In this document: positions 1-6,131 of the stretch, in pieces
Numbering within the stretch: position 1 is the stretch's first letter
Layout of the letters: every line of letters starts with the position of its first letter
From: a virus
Strand: one strand, 5' to 3'
DNA length: 64,000 nt
IMG/VR virus record: IMGVR_UViG_3300025151_000023
Span: 1 to 64,000 of that record
The notes under the pieces: generated by a model
The model's database searches: none
What the model saw: the letters and a program-made list of their open reading frames with translations, nothing else
Told to the model about the DNA's origin: nothing
Translations under genes and position numbers: made by a program

Positions 1-226
1 CTGCGAATGATACAAAGCCATCTTGATTGATGTCTATTCTATTGAACAGAGCCAGCATCAATTGAGCCCAATCACCCACTGATAATGGTATGTCCAATCG
101 ACTGTATGACTGTGCTATCATAGTGCCTAACTCTAATGTGTCTACAACGCCGTCTGAGTTGGTGTCAGTCAGATCAAATACTTGTTCTAAATGTTCTGCA
201 GATATATTAACAGTGGTGACCTTCAT
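1..226 (-). CDS. EF-hand calcium-binding protein (partial, runs off the left edge)
   Basis: An open frame starts at ATG 226 on the minus strand and runs off the window start, giving about 75 residues. Two EF-hand loops are readable. The first, DTNSDGVVDTLE, is a complete canonical DxNxDGxxxxxE loop at about residues 20-31. The second, DINQDGFVSF, is cut by the window edge before its last acidic position. The helices around the loops fit an EF-hand pair. EF-hand proteins bind calcium as buffers, sensors or structural parts, but the role here is unknown. It is the only long minus-strand gene of the GC-richer left segment and diverges from the small membrane genes at 430-677. The loops are seen directly; the function is inferred. 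Confidence 0.72.
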   Translation of the reverse strand, partial: MKVTTVNISAEHLEQVFDLTDTNSDGVVDTLELGTMIAQSYSRLDIPLSVGDWAQLMLALFNRIDINQDGFVSFA

Positions 227-339
227 ATAACATACTTAACGGACAACCCAAGGAAGACAATGTGACCAGAGAACTGCCAAGAAAGCGTAGCGAAGCCGCC
301 GCGATTTTGCCGTACGGTTGATGCCTTCTGGCTCTCAGC

Positions 340-411
340 TTATACACACAATGCACATCCTATTCTATGGTGTTATACAGTTGTTTCTTTTGGCCTTGTG
401 TCTTATACAGT
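340..411. repeat. Three phased TTATACA repeats, one a DnaA-box match
   Basis: TTATACA occurs at 340-346, 373-379 and 403-409, with start-to-start spacings of 33 and 30 bp, close to three helical turns. The first copy reads TTATACACA (340-348) and matches the bacterial DnaA box TTATNCACA exactly. The other two read TTATACAGT. They lie between the divergent EF-hand gene and the small membrane genes, so they could be a protein-binding array for replication or transcription control. Binding is not shown by the sequence. Confidence 0.35.
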
Positions 412-429
412 CGTGCTGAGGGGTTAAGT

Positions 430-504
430 ATGTGTATGAAACAATTGACAGTGGGTGTGATAGTGATGATGATCATAGTGTTGATGATAGGATATGTGCT
501 ATGA
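430..504 (+). CDS. 24-residue membrane micropeptide
   Basis: ATG 430 follows a GA-rich stretch (GAGGGG) at a spacing suited to ribosome binding. It opens a 24-codon frame that is almost wholly hydrophobic after the first six residues (VGVIVMMIIVLMIGYVL), which is one transmembrane segment. The TGA at 502-504 overlaps the ATG of the next gene at 501, a classic coupling arrangement. Similar runs of tiny overlapping membrane genes lie at 2645-3016. The function is unknown. The frame is short enough to be chance, but the start context and the overlap support it. Confidence 0.45.
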   Translation: MCMKQLTVGVIVMMIIVLMIGYVL

Positions 505-677
505 AGAAGCGACGTACTGTGCATGATCTAAACATGGGTTCAGTGATGCCCACATCAAGATATGATGAGTTCAAACGCATACGTAGATCAAGACTGAGAG
601 ACTACGTAGAGCTGTATATGGCTAGAGCAGTTTTGATCGTGTTCGTATTCACATTAATATATCATTTATTGACTTGA
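501..677 (+). CDS. Small basic protein with a C-terminal membrane anchor
   Basis: This 58-residue protein starts at ATG 501, overlapping the stop of the micropeptide before it. The first 40 residues are basic (KKRR at residues 2-5; KRIRRSRLR in the middle), and the last 17 or so (VLIVFVFTLIYHLL) form a membrane segment. A longer reading from GTG 432 is possible, but its acidic N-terminus is an out-of-frame reading of the membrane micropeptide, so the shorter form is preferred. A tail-anchored protein with a basic cytoplasmic domain is the simplest reading. No family is recognised. Confidence 0.5.
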   Translation: MKKRRTVHDLNMGSVMPTSRYDEFKRIRRSRLRDYVELYMARAVLIVFVFTLIYHLLT

Positions 678-985
678 CTCTAAATTAAATGATTATTATT
701 GCGAATTGGCTTTGTAGGCTGTTATAGACTAGATTGTATTTGAACTATGTCTCCCTTACCAATTCAAAAAAAATTTAGAACCCTATTAGATCGCACCTGT
801 TTGTACCTTTTTCGCGGTGCCTTTACACCGTGTGTATGGTATTACCGTGGGGCTATTATACCACATCTTAACATGATGTCAACCGTACAACTGTAGGGCC
901 TTCGGCCCCTACTACACAGTATATTGACAGATCTGATTGATCATATACTATACAAACATCAATCAAATACTTGGTTTTTTAATGG
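678..985. other. Gene-free stretch with one hairpin
   Basis: No convincing gene lies between the small membrane genes and the ATPase. The stretch holds an A-run near 767, a GTAGGGCC-TTCG-type hairpin at 892-911, and a TTGACA-like box at 924-929 with an AT-rich TATACTATAC stretch 14-16 nt downstream, a possible second promoter for the ATPase. Nothing else stands out. Confidence 0.5.
892..911 (+). terminator. UUCG-loop hairpin, possible terminator or processing site
   Basis: GTAGGGCC and GGCCCCTAC pair around a UUCG-type loop with one bulged base. No U-run follows, so intrinsic termination is doubtful. It sits about 215 nt after the small membrane genes and could instead stabilise RNA ends. 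Confidence 0.35.
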
Positions 986-1013
986 TTGACTGATTTGGTA
1001 ATGATGCTATTAT
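986..1013 (+). promoter_or_regulatory. Sigma70-type promoter for the AAA+ ATPase
   Basis: TTGACT (986-991), a 16-nt spacer and TATTAT (1008-1013) lie upstream of the ATPase. The start of transcription should be near 1020, leaving a leader of about 20 nt that contains GGAG. Confidence 0.6.
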
Positions 1014-1042
1014 GAACTAATAATAACAGATTGGAGAACACA

Positions 1043-2095
1043 TTGAAACAATACGTAGAAATCAAGAACGGTGTATATGGCAAGACTGCATTGAGTGGGG
1101 AGATATTTCCCCTGGTTTCGCCCATTGCTAGGTCACCCAAAGGACAATTATATGTCACTGTGGATGGCTCTAAGGTGGCAGTGCCTGGCATAGAACCCCG
1201 CAACTGCAGAGTGAAGATCACTTCACCCAAGGACATTCAGATTCGTTCTAAGGAGGCTTTCGAGACATTTGTGGCTGACTCAACTGAACTGTGTGTGGAT
1301 GATCAGGAACAGCCTCAGACTGAAGCTGAGAGATTGGCTCGCATACAGCAGAGGTTCGATATCCTGGATGACATGGCTGCGGCCTGCAAAGACGGCACTG
1401 TGCGTGCCCTCATCCTGTCAGGCCCTCCGGGCATTGGCAAATCCTATGGTGTGCTCAAACAGTTGGAGAAGCAATCCATGTTCGATAACATACAGGGCAC
1501 CAATGAGTGGGAAGTGGTCAAAGGTGCTACTTCGGCCATCGGCCTCTACAAGAAACTGTATCGCTACTCTGCGGCAGGTTCTGTGGTGGTGTTTGACGAT
1601 TGTGATACTGTGTTGTTTGATGATCTATCGCTGAACATACTGAAGGCGGCACTGGACTCAGGCCAGAAGCGTATCATACAGTGGAACACAGAATCTCGTG
1701 TGCTGGATCGCGAAGGCATCCCGGACAAGTTTGAGTTCAAAGGTTCTGTGATATTCATTACCAATGTGAAGTTTGATGGTGTCAAGTCTAAGAAACTGCA
1801 AGACCACCTGCAGGCGCTGATGAGCAGATGTCACTACATTGATCTAACCATTGATTCTGTGGCTGACAAGATGCTGAGAATCAAACAGGTGATCCGACTG
1901 GGCATGTTGAACTCATACAACTTTGAAGATACTCGCAAGATAGAGGATATGATCATTGATTATATGGACACAAACGGTGGTAGATTGAATGAGATCAGCC
2001 TCAGAATGGCTATCAAGTTAGCTGAACTAATCAAAATGAGAGGGGACACTTGGCAGGATGTGGCTGATGTAACCTGCTTGAAAAGGGGGATATAA
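1043..2095 (+). CDS. AAA+ ATPase of marine phage type
   Basis: This is a 350-residue AAA+ ATPase. Walker A GPPGIGKS lies at about residues 127-134, Walker B VVVFDD at 181-186 and a sensor-1-like IFITN at 237-241, followed by a helical C-terminal lid. The N-terminal 120 residues look like a separate small domain. The TTG at 1043 is chosen because GGAG lies seven bases upstream; TTG 1031 is the alternative. AAA+ proteins of this kind are common in marine phages, but the partner and role are not known; loading or remodelling of DNA or protein complexes is plausible. The stop overlaps the next start (TAATG), so the two genes are probably cotranslated. Confidence 0.75.
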   Translation: MKQYVEIKNGVYGKTALSGEIFPLVSPIARSPKGQLYVTVDGSKVAVPGIEPRNCRVKITSPKDIQIRSKEAFETFVADSTELCVDDQEQPQTEAERLARIQQRFDILDDMAAACKDGTVRALILSGPPGIGKSYGVLKQLEKQSMFDNIQGTNEWEVVKGATSAIGLYKKLYRYSAAGSVVVFDDCDTVLFDDLSLNILKAALDSGQKRIIQWNTESRVLDREGIPDKFEFKGSVIFITNVKFDGVKSKKLQDHLQALMSRCHYIDLTIDSVADKMLRIKQVIRLGMLNSYNFEDTRKIEDMIIDYMDTNGGRLNEISLRMAIKLAELIKMRGDTWQDVADVTCLKRGI

Positions 2096-2337
2096 TGCCG
2101 ATGAACAACAAGCTGAAGTCAATCATATACAATGTGAGGCCCCGAGACGAGGCCTCTATGGGTGTAATGGATCGTGGTGCTGTGATGAAGAGTCGCCAAT
2201 GTGAGTATGTGCTGGGTGGGTCTGATCAGGCTGACTGGTTCTACTGTGGTCACCCTACACATGAACGATCAGTGTACTGTACAGAGCATCATGCCCTGTG
2301 CTATACACGTCGTAGAAGGAGGGTCAGCCATGCTTAA
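2095..2337 (+). CDS. Small zinc protein resembling the GcrA C-terminus
   Basis: This 80-residue basic protein overlaps the ATPase stop (TAATG) and has AGGGGG before its start. Its second half carries C36, then FYCGHP (C51), then YCTEHH (C62 and H65) and a short basic tail. This layout (C, FCG, YC..H) resembles the C-terminal metal-binding part of the GcrA family, a cell-cycle transcription factor of alphaproteobacteria. The N-terminal helix-turn-helix of GcrA is not evident. If the match is real, the protein could interfere with host transcription, or bind RNA or DNA through its basic residues. The cysteine pattern is seen; the family link is inference. Confidence 0.55.
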   Translation: MPMNNKLKSIIYNVRPRDEASMGVMDRGAVMKSRQCEYVLGGSDQADWFYCGHPTHERSVYCTEHHALCYTRRRRRVSHA

Positions 2338-2500
2338 ATCCACAGTGGATGCTGTTCTGAACTGGCTAGAAGACTGGCGCACACCTCTGCACAGCCCCAT
2401 ATGGTTGAACATTGTGGTGCACCAAGACCGAGGCGTGATTGGTTGGTGTGCCAGAGACAGACGCAGACCCGTTGAAGGCCGAGACACTTTCCGAAAATAA
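2330..2500 (+). CDS. Small hypothetical protein (56 aa)
   Basis: ATG 2330 follows AAGGAGGG at an ideal distance and overlaps the end of the GcrA-like gene, so a 56-residue product is likely. It is rich in tryptophan (WLEDW, IWLN, GWC) and ends in a basic stretch with RDRRR. No family is recognised. It is the last gene of a three-gene operon that starts with the ATPase at 1043. In the same frame an open stretch extends back to 2201, but that part is the shadow of the previous gene. Confidence 0.5.
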   Translation: MLKSTVDAVLNWLEDWRTPLHSPIWLNIVVHQDRGVIGWCARDRRRPVEGRDTFRK

Positions 2501-2513
2501 TTTCACCAAGGTC

Positions 2514-2564
2514 GGGGCTATACGCTTAATATGTAAAACAGCATTTTGAAAATCCGCTAGCCCC
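2514..2564. repeat. Inverted repeat GGGGCTA / TAGCCCC
   Basis: GGGGCTA (2514-2520) and TAGCCCC (2558-2564) can pair across a 37-nt loop, just after the ATPase operon. It is either a weak terminator or part of a structured RNA. No U-run follows directly. Confidence 0.35.
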
Positions 2565-2644
2565 TAATTCACGATTTCAGCACAGGGTATAGGTAAGAAA
2601 TCACCACCCAGATTAGATTCTACAATCACAATTTTTTACGCGGG

Positions 2645-2803
2645 CTATTTTTTTTGGCTGTATATGCCTTTTATAAGTGTGTACGCAAGATACAGCATCA
2701 TAGGATACAGCACTGTGCTATAGATCACAATGTATATTTGATTGATCACACCCCAATCACCTCGCCATAAGCCTATGTAATTGTTTAACATGTGTTCTAA
2801 CAT
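2645..2803 (-). CDS. Small membrane protein (52 aa)
   Basis: ATG 2803 overlaps the stop of the previous tiny gene (ATGTTAG). The 52-residue product has one long hydrophobic segment (YIVIYSTVLYPMMLYLAYTL) followed by a basic end (IKGIYSQKK). It is the last of three overlapping membrane micro-genes read from the promoter at 3023-3051. An N-terminal extension to 2833 is possible but ignores the overlap. No family is recognised. Phage proteins of this type often act on the host membrane or exclude other phages, but nothing specific can be claimed. Confidence 0.5.
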   Translation of the reverse strand: MLEHMLNNYIGLWRGDWGVINQIYIVIYSTVLYPMMLYLAYTLIKGIYSQKK

Positions 2804-2937
2804 GCTGGACACGATCTCACTTGAAACTGCCAAAACTGCTTCAGTGTTTGCCCTACAAACAGATGATCGCCATCAATCCATTGTCCCACAGCATATGTGA
2901 TCACAGGAGCCACGATCAGAGCCAACACCATCAACAC
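2797..2937 (-). CDS. Small membrane protein (44-46 aa)
   Basis: A GTG at 2937, one base after the previous stop, or an in-frame ATG at 2931, opens a frame ending at 2797. The N-terminus (LMVLALIVAPVITYAV) is a single membrane segment, and the rest is a short soluble tail ending in CPAC. The tail cysteines could bind metal or form a disulfide. It is the second gene of the membrane micro-operon at 2645-3016. It is too short for a family call; the support comes from gene packing and hydrophobicity. Confidence 0.42.
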   Translation of the reverse strand: MLMVLALIVAPVITYAVGQWIDGDHLFVGQTLKQFWQFQVRSCPAC

Positions 2938-2938
2938 T

Positions 2939-3016
2939 CTAGATCGCAAGGTTCACACACGTCAACAGCACCACCACACCCAGTAACCATAACAATAAAA
3001 ATCTGTTGTCTTTCAT
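2939..3016 (-). CDS. 25-residue membrane micropeptide, leaderless
   Basis: ATG 3016 lies six bases after a perfect TATAAT, so the expected transcription start is at or next to the start codon. The 25-residue product (MKDNRF, then LLLWLLGVVVLLTCV) is a short basic head plus one membrane segment. It is the first of three overlapping membrane genes on the minus strand. No ribosome-binding site can exist if transcription starts where the promoter predicts, so translation would be leaderless. The function is unknown. Confidence 0.45.
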   Translation of the reverse strand: MKDNRFLLLWLLGVVVLLTCVNLAI

Positions 3017-3022
3017 GTGTGT

Positions 3023-3051
3023 ATTATAGCAGTTGTAGACCAATCTGTCAA
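3023..3051 (-). promoter_or_regulatory. Perfect-consensus sigma70 promoter
   Basis: On the minus strand TTGACA (3046-3051), a 17-nt spacer and TATAAT (3023-3028) form an exact consensus promoter, with the ATG of the micropeptide gene six bases after the -10 box. Two GCAC..GTGC palindromes lie just upstream at 3056-3108 and may be operators. Confidence 0.8.
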
Positions 3052-3055
3052 TTCG

Positions 3056-3108
3056 GCACGACTCTGTGCAAACCCAAGAGGCCACACAAAAAATCTGCAC
3101 GACTGTGC
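3056..3108. promoter_or_regulatory. Pair of GCACGACT..GTGC palindromes
   Basis: GCACGACTCTGTGC (3056-3069) and GCACGACTGTGC (3097-3108) share the same half-sites (GCAC/GTGC) and the same core, with starts 41 bp apart. They lie between the minus-strand promoter at 3023-3051 and the + strand SGNH gene at 3169, a sensible place for operators. The binding protein is unknown. Confidence 0.35.
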
Positions 3109-3168
3109 GGCATCGCTACGGCTCACCTCGCCTGGCTGTTGTCTGCAAAAAACCAGCTACATACACAT

Positions 3169-4029
3169 ATGCATATCACACACTTTGGTTGCTCGTTTGC
3201 TGTGGGCAATGGCATCCAAACACCTGTGCCTGGTATGACTGTGGATGAAGCCATACGTCAATCACGTGAAAACACAGCACACATAGAACGCAAGTGGGGC
3301 ATCACTGTGCAACGACCCTACACCTGTGGTCAAGTGATTGCTGAACAACTGGGGTGGACACACTCACGCTGTGCTGAAAATGGTGTATCCAACGAATGGT
3401 TATCACGCAACTTGGTGCAGTATCCACTGCAATCAGACTCATTTGTGCTGATTGGCATCACATCAGGCAATCGCAGAGAAGCACTGACCACTGCACAACA
3501 CATATACACTCGCCCCCACAATGCACCAGAATGGCAATCACTGGTGGCCATCAATCCATGGTCTCAAGGCAAAAACCAAGAACTGAGGGAATGTTGGCAC
3601 ACATGGAAAATGATTCACCACAGTGAACGCAGACAGTACAAAGATCAACGCTTTGACCCATGGCAGAGCGAAACCAAAGGTACCCGCAAGTTTGAAGTGT
3701 CAATAGAACGAGACTCACAGTGTCGTGTGGTGCTACAGATATTGTTCATGCAATCGTGGCTCAAAGCCAATCACACACCATATCTCATGTTCAATGCACT
3801 CAACAATGGCTTTGATCAACCATTGACCAGAGAATGTCAAGTATTACTGCAATCAGTTGACCAACGTCATTACTTTGATCTAGCACAAACTCATGGTGCA
3901 CAGATTGATTGGACCAGACGCAAAGGGCTGAATGTGTCAGAACTGGATGCTCACCCATGCGTACGAGGCCAACGCATATGGGGCAATCTGCTGTTGGATC
4001 ATGTGAAATCACACAAACTCGCTCATTGA
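3169..4029 (+). CDS. SGNH/GDSL-like hydrolase
   Basis: This 286-residue protein begins MHITHFGCSF, where GCSF sits in the place of the GDS block of SGNH hydrolases. Near the C-terminus DAHPCVRGQ matches the block V pattern DxxHP. Between them lie the alternating helix and strand segments expected of the fold. Such enzymes remove acyl groups from sugars or lipids. ATG 3169 is preferred; the frame stays open upstream to 2821, but that part is low-complexity and overlaps the micro-operon and its promoter. Related SGNH-type proteins lie at 6121, 26507 and 34422. The substrate is unknown, and the catalytic Ser and Asp/His are inferred by position. Confidence 0.6.
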   Translation: MHITHFGCSFAVGNGIQTPVPGMTVDEAIRQSRENTAHIERKWGITVQRPYTCGQVIAEQLGWTHSRCAENGVSNEWLSRNLVQYPLQSDSFVLIGITSGNRREALTTAQHIYTRPHNAPEWQSLVAINPWSQGKNQELRECWHTWKMIHHSERRQYKDQRFDPWQSETKGTRKFEVSIERDSQCRVVLQILFMQSWLKANHTPYLMFNALNNGFDQPLTRECQVLLQSVDQRHYFDLAQTHGAQIDWTRRKGLNVSELDAHPCVRGQRIWGNLLLDHVKSHKLAH

Positions 4030-4054
4030 CAAGCACACTCATTTTCGCTATAAT
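4026..4054 (+). promoter_or_regulatory. Perfect-consensus sigma70 promoter
   Basis: TTGACA (4026-4031), a 17-nt spacer and TATAAT (4049-4054) give an exact consensus promoter. The ATG of the next gene lies nine bases later (4064), so the leader would be only about two or three nucleotides. The -35 box overlaps the end of the SGNH gene. Confidence 0.8.
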
Positions 4055-4063
4055 TACTGTACG

Positions 4064-4270
4064 ATGCCTTTCACTGCATACAGACGAGCTGAACGACAAG
4101 CATATTCAGGATCACTGCCCTACAAAGTAGAATCAAAAGGATGGGTGCTGGATTGCATGTATTCTGATCATATGCCAGGTGGTAAACGACGTGAACGTGA
4201 GTATGCCAAAACCTTAGAACAAGCAGGATATCGAATTGAGTGGGCTACCAAAGATGATTCTAAAGCCTAA
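4064..4270 (+). CDS. Small basic hypothetical protein (68 aa)
   Basis: ATG 4064 follows a consensus promoter almost directly. The 68-residue product is basic, with GGKRRERE and a C-terminal segment (YAKTLEQAGYRIEW) that suggests a small alpha/beta fold. No family is recognised. It is the first gene of a three-gene operon with the oxygenase-like protein at 4254 and the CHCC zinc finger at 4736; its 3' end overlaps the oxygenase start by 17 bases. Confidence 0.55.
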   Translation: MPFTAYRRAERQAYSGSLPYKVESKGWVLDCMYSDHMPGGKRREREYAKTLEQAGYRIEWATKDDSKA

Positions 4271-4739
4271 CGATTGTAATCGCATACGTGCATGGTGTGA
4301 AAAACACTTTAATGAACACAGAAGCCCTGCACCGCCCCCGGGTCAAACACTGTACACTAAAGAAAATTCACACACGTTGATATGGGAATCACCCGAACTG
4401 GACGCACTGTGGCCCACACACTGTCAACAGGACATGCAACCAGGCACACATCGAGTACAGGTCATACTGATGCCACCTGCTACATTCATGCCACCACATG
4501 TGGATGGCTATGGTGCATATCGCACACACCATGGCATTGCACCCACAGTGCCTGTGCATAGAATATGGTGTTCACTCACAGAGCCAGATCTAGGTCATGT
4601 GTTGGTGTATGATCATCATGTGTATCACAACATGCCACAAGGCCAATGTGTGAGGTTACCTCAGGGTGCAGAACATGTGGGCATCAACGCTGGATGGAAC
4701 AACCGCTGGATTGCAGTGTGTGATGGACAAACTCAATGA
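4254..4739 (+). CDS. 2OG-Fe(II) oxygenase-like protein (Asp/Asn beta-hydroxylase type)
   Basis: The product is about 161 residues from ATG 4254 (TTG 4236 is the alternative). A strand pair with QVILMPPATFMPPHVDGYG gives the HxD half of a metal site. The later YDHHVYHNMP and EHVGINAGWNNRW supply the distal histidine and a basic residue that could hold 2-oxoglutarate. This order fits the Asp/Asn beta-hydroxylase-like cupin family. Phages carry such genes widely, mostly with unknown targets. Its stop overlaps the next start (ATGA). The metal ligands are inferred from motif order only. Confidence 0.6.
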   Translation: MILKPNDCNRIRAWCEKHFNEHRSPAPPPGQTLYTKENSHTLIWESPELDALWPTHCQQDMQPGTHRVQVILMPPATFMPPHVDGYGAYRTHHGIAPTVPVHRIWCSLTEPDLGHVLVYDHHVYHNMPQGQCVRLPQGAEHVGINAGWNNRWIAVCDGQTQ

Positions 4740-4975
4740 CTCGTACAGTGAGCACAGACACATTTTACTGTGAAGGACCTGCAGACTCTCAACATCCCAG
4801 AGTGTACTACACCATGCCACCTGAAGGCCAAATACGTTGTGGCTATTGCAACGAACTGTTTGTGAATGCTGATTTTCACACAGTGATGCAACAGGAACAG
4901 GCAGTGTTGGACTTGTCCACACAAGAATCTCGACGTCAGCGTCAAGAAAGAATCAAAAAGCATCAGTCTGAATAA
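4736..4975 (+). CDS. CHCC-type zinc-finger protein
   Basis: This 79-residue protein overlaps the oxygenase stop (ATGA). Residues 12-44 read C, then HPRVYYTMP, then CGYCNELF, which is the C-H-C-C pattern of the zf-CHCC (NDUFS6-type) family found in respiratory complex I and in small alphaproteobacterial proteins. The C-terminal 30 residues form a charged helix. Its function in a phage is unknown; nucleic-acid or protein binding is possible. It is the last gene before the sharp drop in GC content near 5000. Confidence 0.65.
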   Translation: MTRTVSTDTFYCEGPADSQHPRVYYTMPPEGQIRCGYCNELFVNADFHTVMQQEQAVLDLSTQESRRQRQERIKKHQSE

Positions 4976-5038
4976 CTACTTGTGTGTATAATTCTTTACA
5001 CCAAAATCAAAAACAACGGATGAACGAGGAGCAATGTT

Positions 5039-6100
5039 ATGAAAAACATTATCGCTATGATAGTGACTGCAATAACTGTGCTGGGCTCAAGTAGTGTTGC
5101 ATTTGCTGATCAGCCAAAAATTGGCTTTATATACATTGGCCCGCCGGGAGATCACGGCTGGACCTACATGCACGACCAAGGTCGACAAGATATCGAAATT
5201 GAGTTGGGCTATGAAACAACGTATATTGAGAACGTACCAGAAAATGCTGACGCTGTTAGAGCCATCAGGAAACTAGCACAGACAGGTCACGACTTAATTT
5301 TTACAACGTCTTTTAACTACATGGATCAAACTTTGGAAGTAGCCAAAGAATTTCCTGATGTTAAATTTGAACACGCTACAGGATACATGAGAGCAGACAA
5401 CGTATCCACATATTCTTCAAGGTTTTATGAAGGTAGAACCATTGCAGGACACATTGCTGGAAGAGAAAGCAAAACTGGTGTGATAGGTTATATCGCATCT
5501 TTTCCAATTCCAGAAGTGGTGAGAGGCATCAATGCATTCATGTTGGCGGCACAAAAAGTAAATCCAGATATCAAAGTAAAAATTATTTGGGCATTTACTT
5601 GGTATGATCCAGGCAAAGAAGCAGATGCGGCTCAAACACTGATCAATCAAGGAGCAGACATTATTGTACAACACACTGACACATATGCACCTTGTCAAGT
5701 TGCACAGAAGAATGGTGTAAAAGCATTTGGACAAGCAAGTAACCAATATGACTTTTGTCCTGATGCACATCTAACTGCAATTATTGATGAATGGGGACCT
5801 TACTATGTGGCAAGAGCCAAAGCGTTGGCAGATGGCACATGGGAATCAACTGACACTTGGAAAGGCTTAGCAAGTGGCATGGTTGAAATGGCGCCATATC
5901 GCAACATGCACCCAGACACCAAATTTGAAGCCATTGCTTTACAAAAAGCATTGACCAAAGGTGATGTCCATTCTTTTGAAGGACCTATATACAACCAAGC
6001 AGGCGAACTAATGGTACCAGAAGGCGAAGTTGCTGATGATGGTATGTTGGCAGGCATGAATTGGTATGTCAAAGGCATAGACGGACAATTACCGCAGTAA
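5039..6100 (+). CDS. BMP-family periplasmic substrate-binding protein
   Basis: This 353-residue protein has a clear signal peptide (residues 1-23, ending AFA) and then QPKIGFIYIGPPGDHGW, typical of the BMP/PnrA (Med) family that binds purine nucleosides or related ligands for an ABC transporter. The family motifs (GHIAG near residue 140, GADIIVQHTDT near 210) and the usual length are present. No lipobox cysteine follows the signal, so it would be a free periplasmic protein. No permease or ATPase gene is nearby, so it would have to work with the host transporter, as PstS does in cyanophages. GAGGAG precedes the start. It looks complete and intact. Confidence 0.8.
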   Translation: MKNIIAMIVTAITVLGSSSVAFADQPKIGFIYIGPPGDHGWTYMHDQGRQDIEIELGYETTYIENVPENADAVRAIRKLAQTGHDLIFTTSFNYMDQTLEVAKEFPDVKFEHATGYMRADNVSTYSSRFYEGRTIAGHIAGRESKTGVIGYIASFPIPEVVRGINAFMLAAQKVNPDIKVKIIWAFTWYDPGKEADAAQTLINQGADIIVQHTDTYAPCQVAQKNGVKAFGQASNQYDFCPDAHLTAIIDEWGPYYVARAKALADGTWESTDTWKGLASGMVEMAPYRNMHPDTKFEAIALQKALTKGDVHSFEGPIYNQAGELMVPEGEVADDGMLAGMNWYVKGIDGQLPQ

Positions 6101-6111
6101 ATTATTTGTAG

Positions 6112-6131
6112 AGCCGGATTTTATTCCGGCT
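6112..6131. terminator. Bidirectional terminator between convergent genes
   Basis: AGCCGGA (6112-6118) and TCCGGCT (6125-6131) form a 7-bp stem with a 6-nt AT loop and a T-rich flank. It lies between the convergent BMP gene and SGNH gene and contains the SGNH stop codon. Confidence 0.7.

Noticed and set aside
432-500. Longer start (GTG 432) for the membrane-anchored protein at 501
   Set aside because: The acidic N-terminus is a frame-shifted reading of a hydrophobic micro-gene, and ATG 501 overlaps that gene's stop as in coupled pairs.
2821-3168. N-terminal extension of the SGNH gene (open from 2821)
   Set aside because: The added 116 residues are His/Ser/Pro-rich low-complexity sequence and cover a perfect promoter and micro-genes on the other strand. 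The GCSF motif follows ATG 3169 directly.
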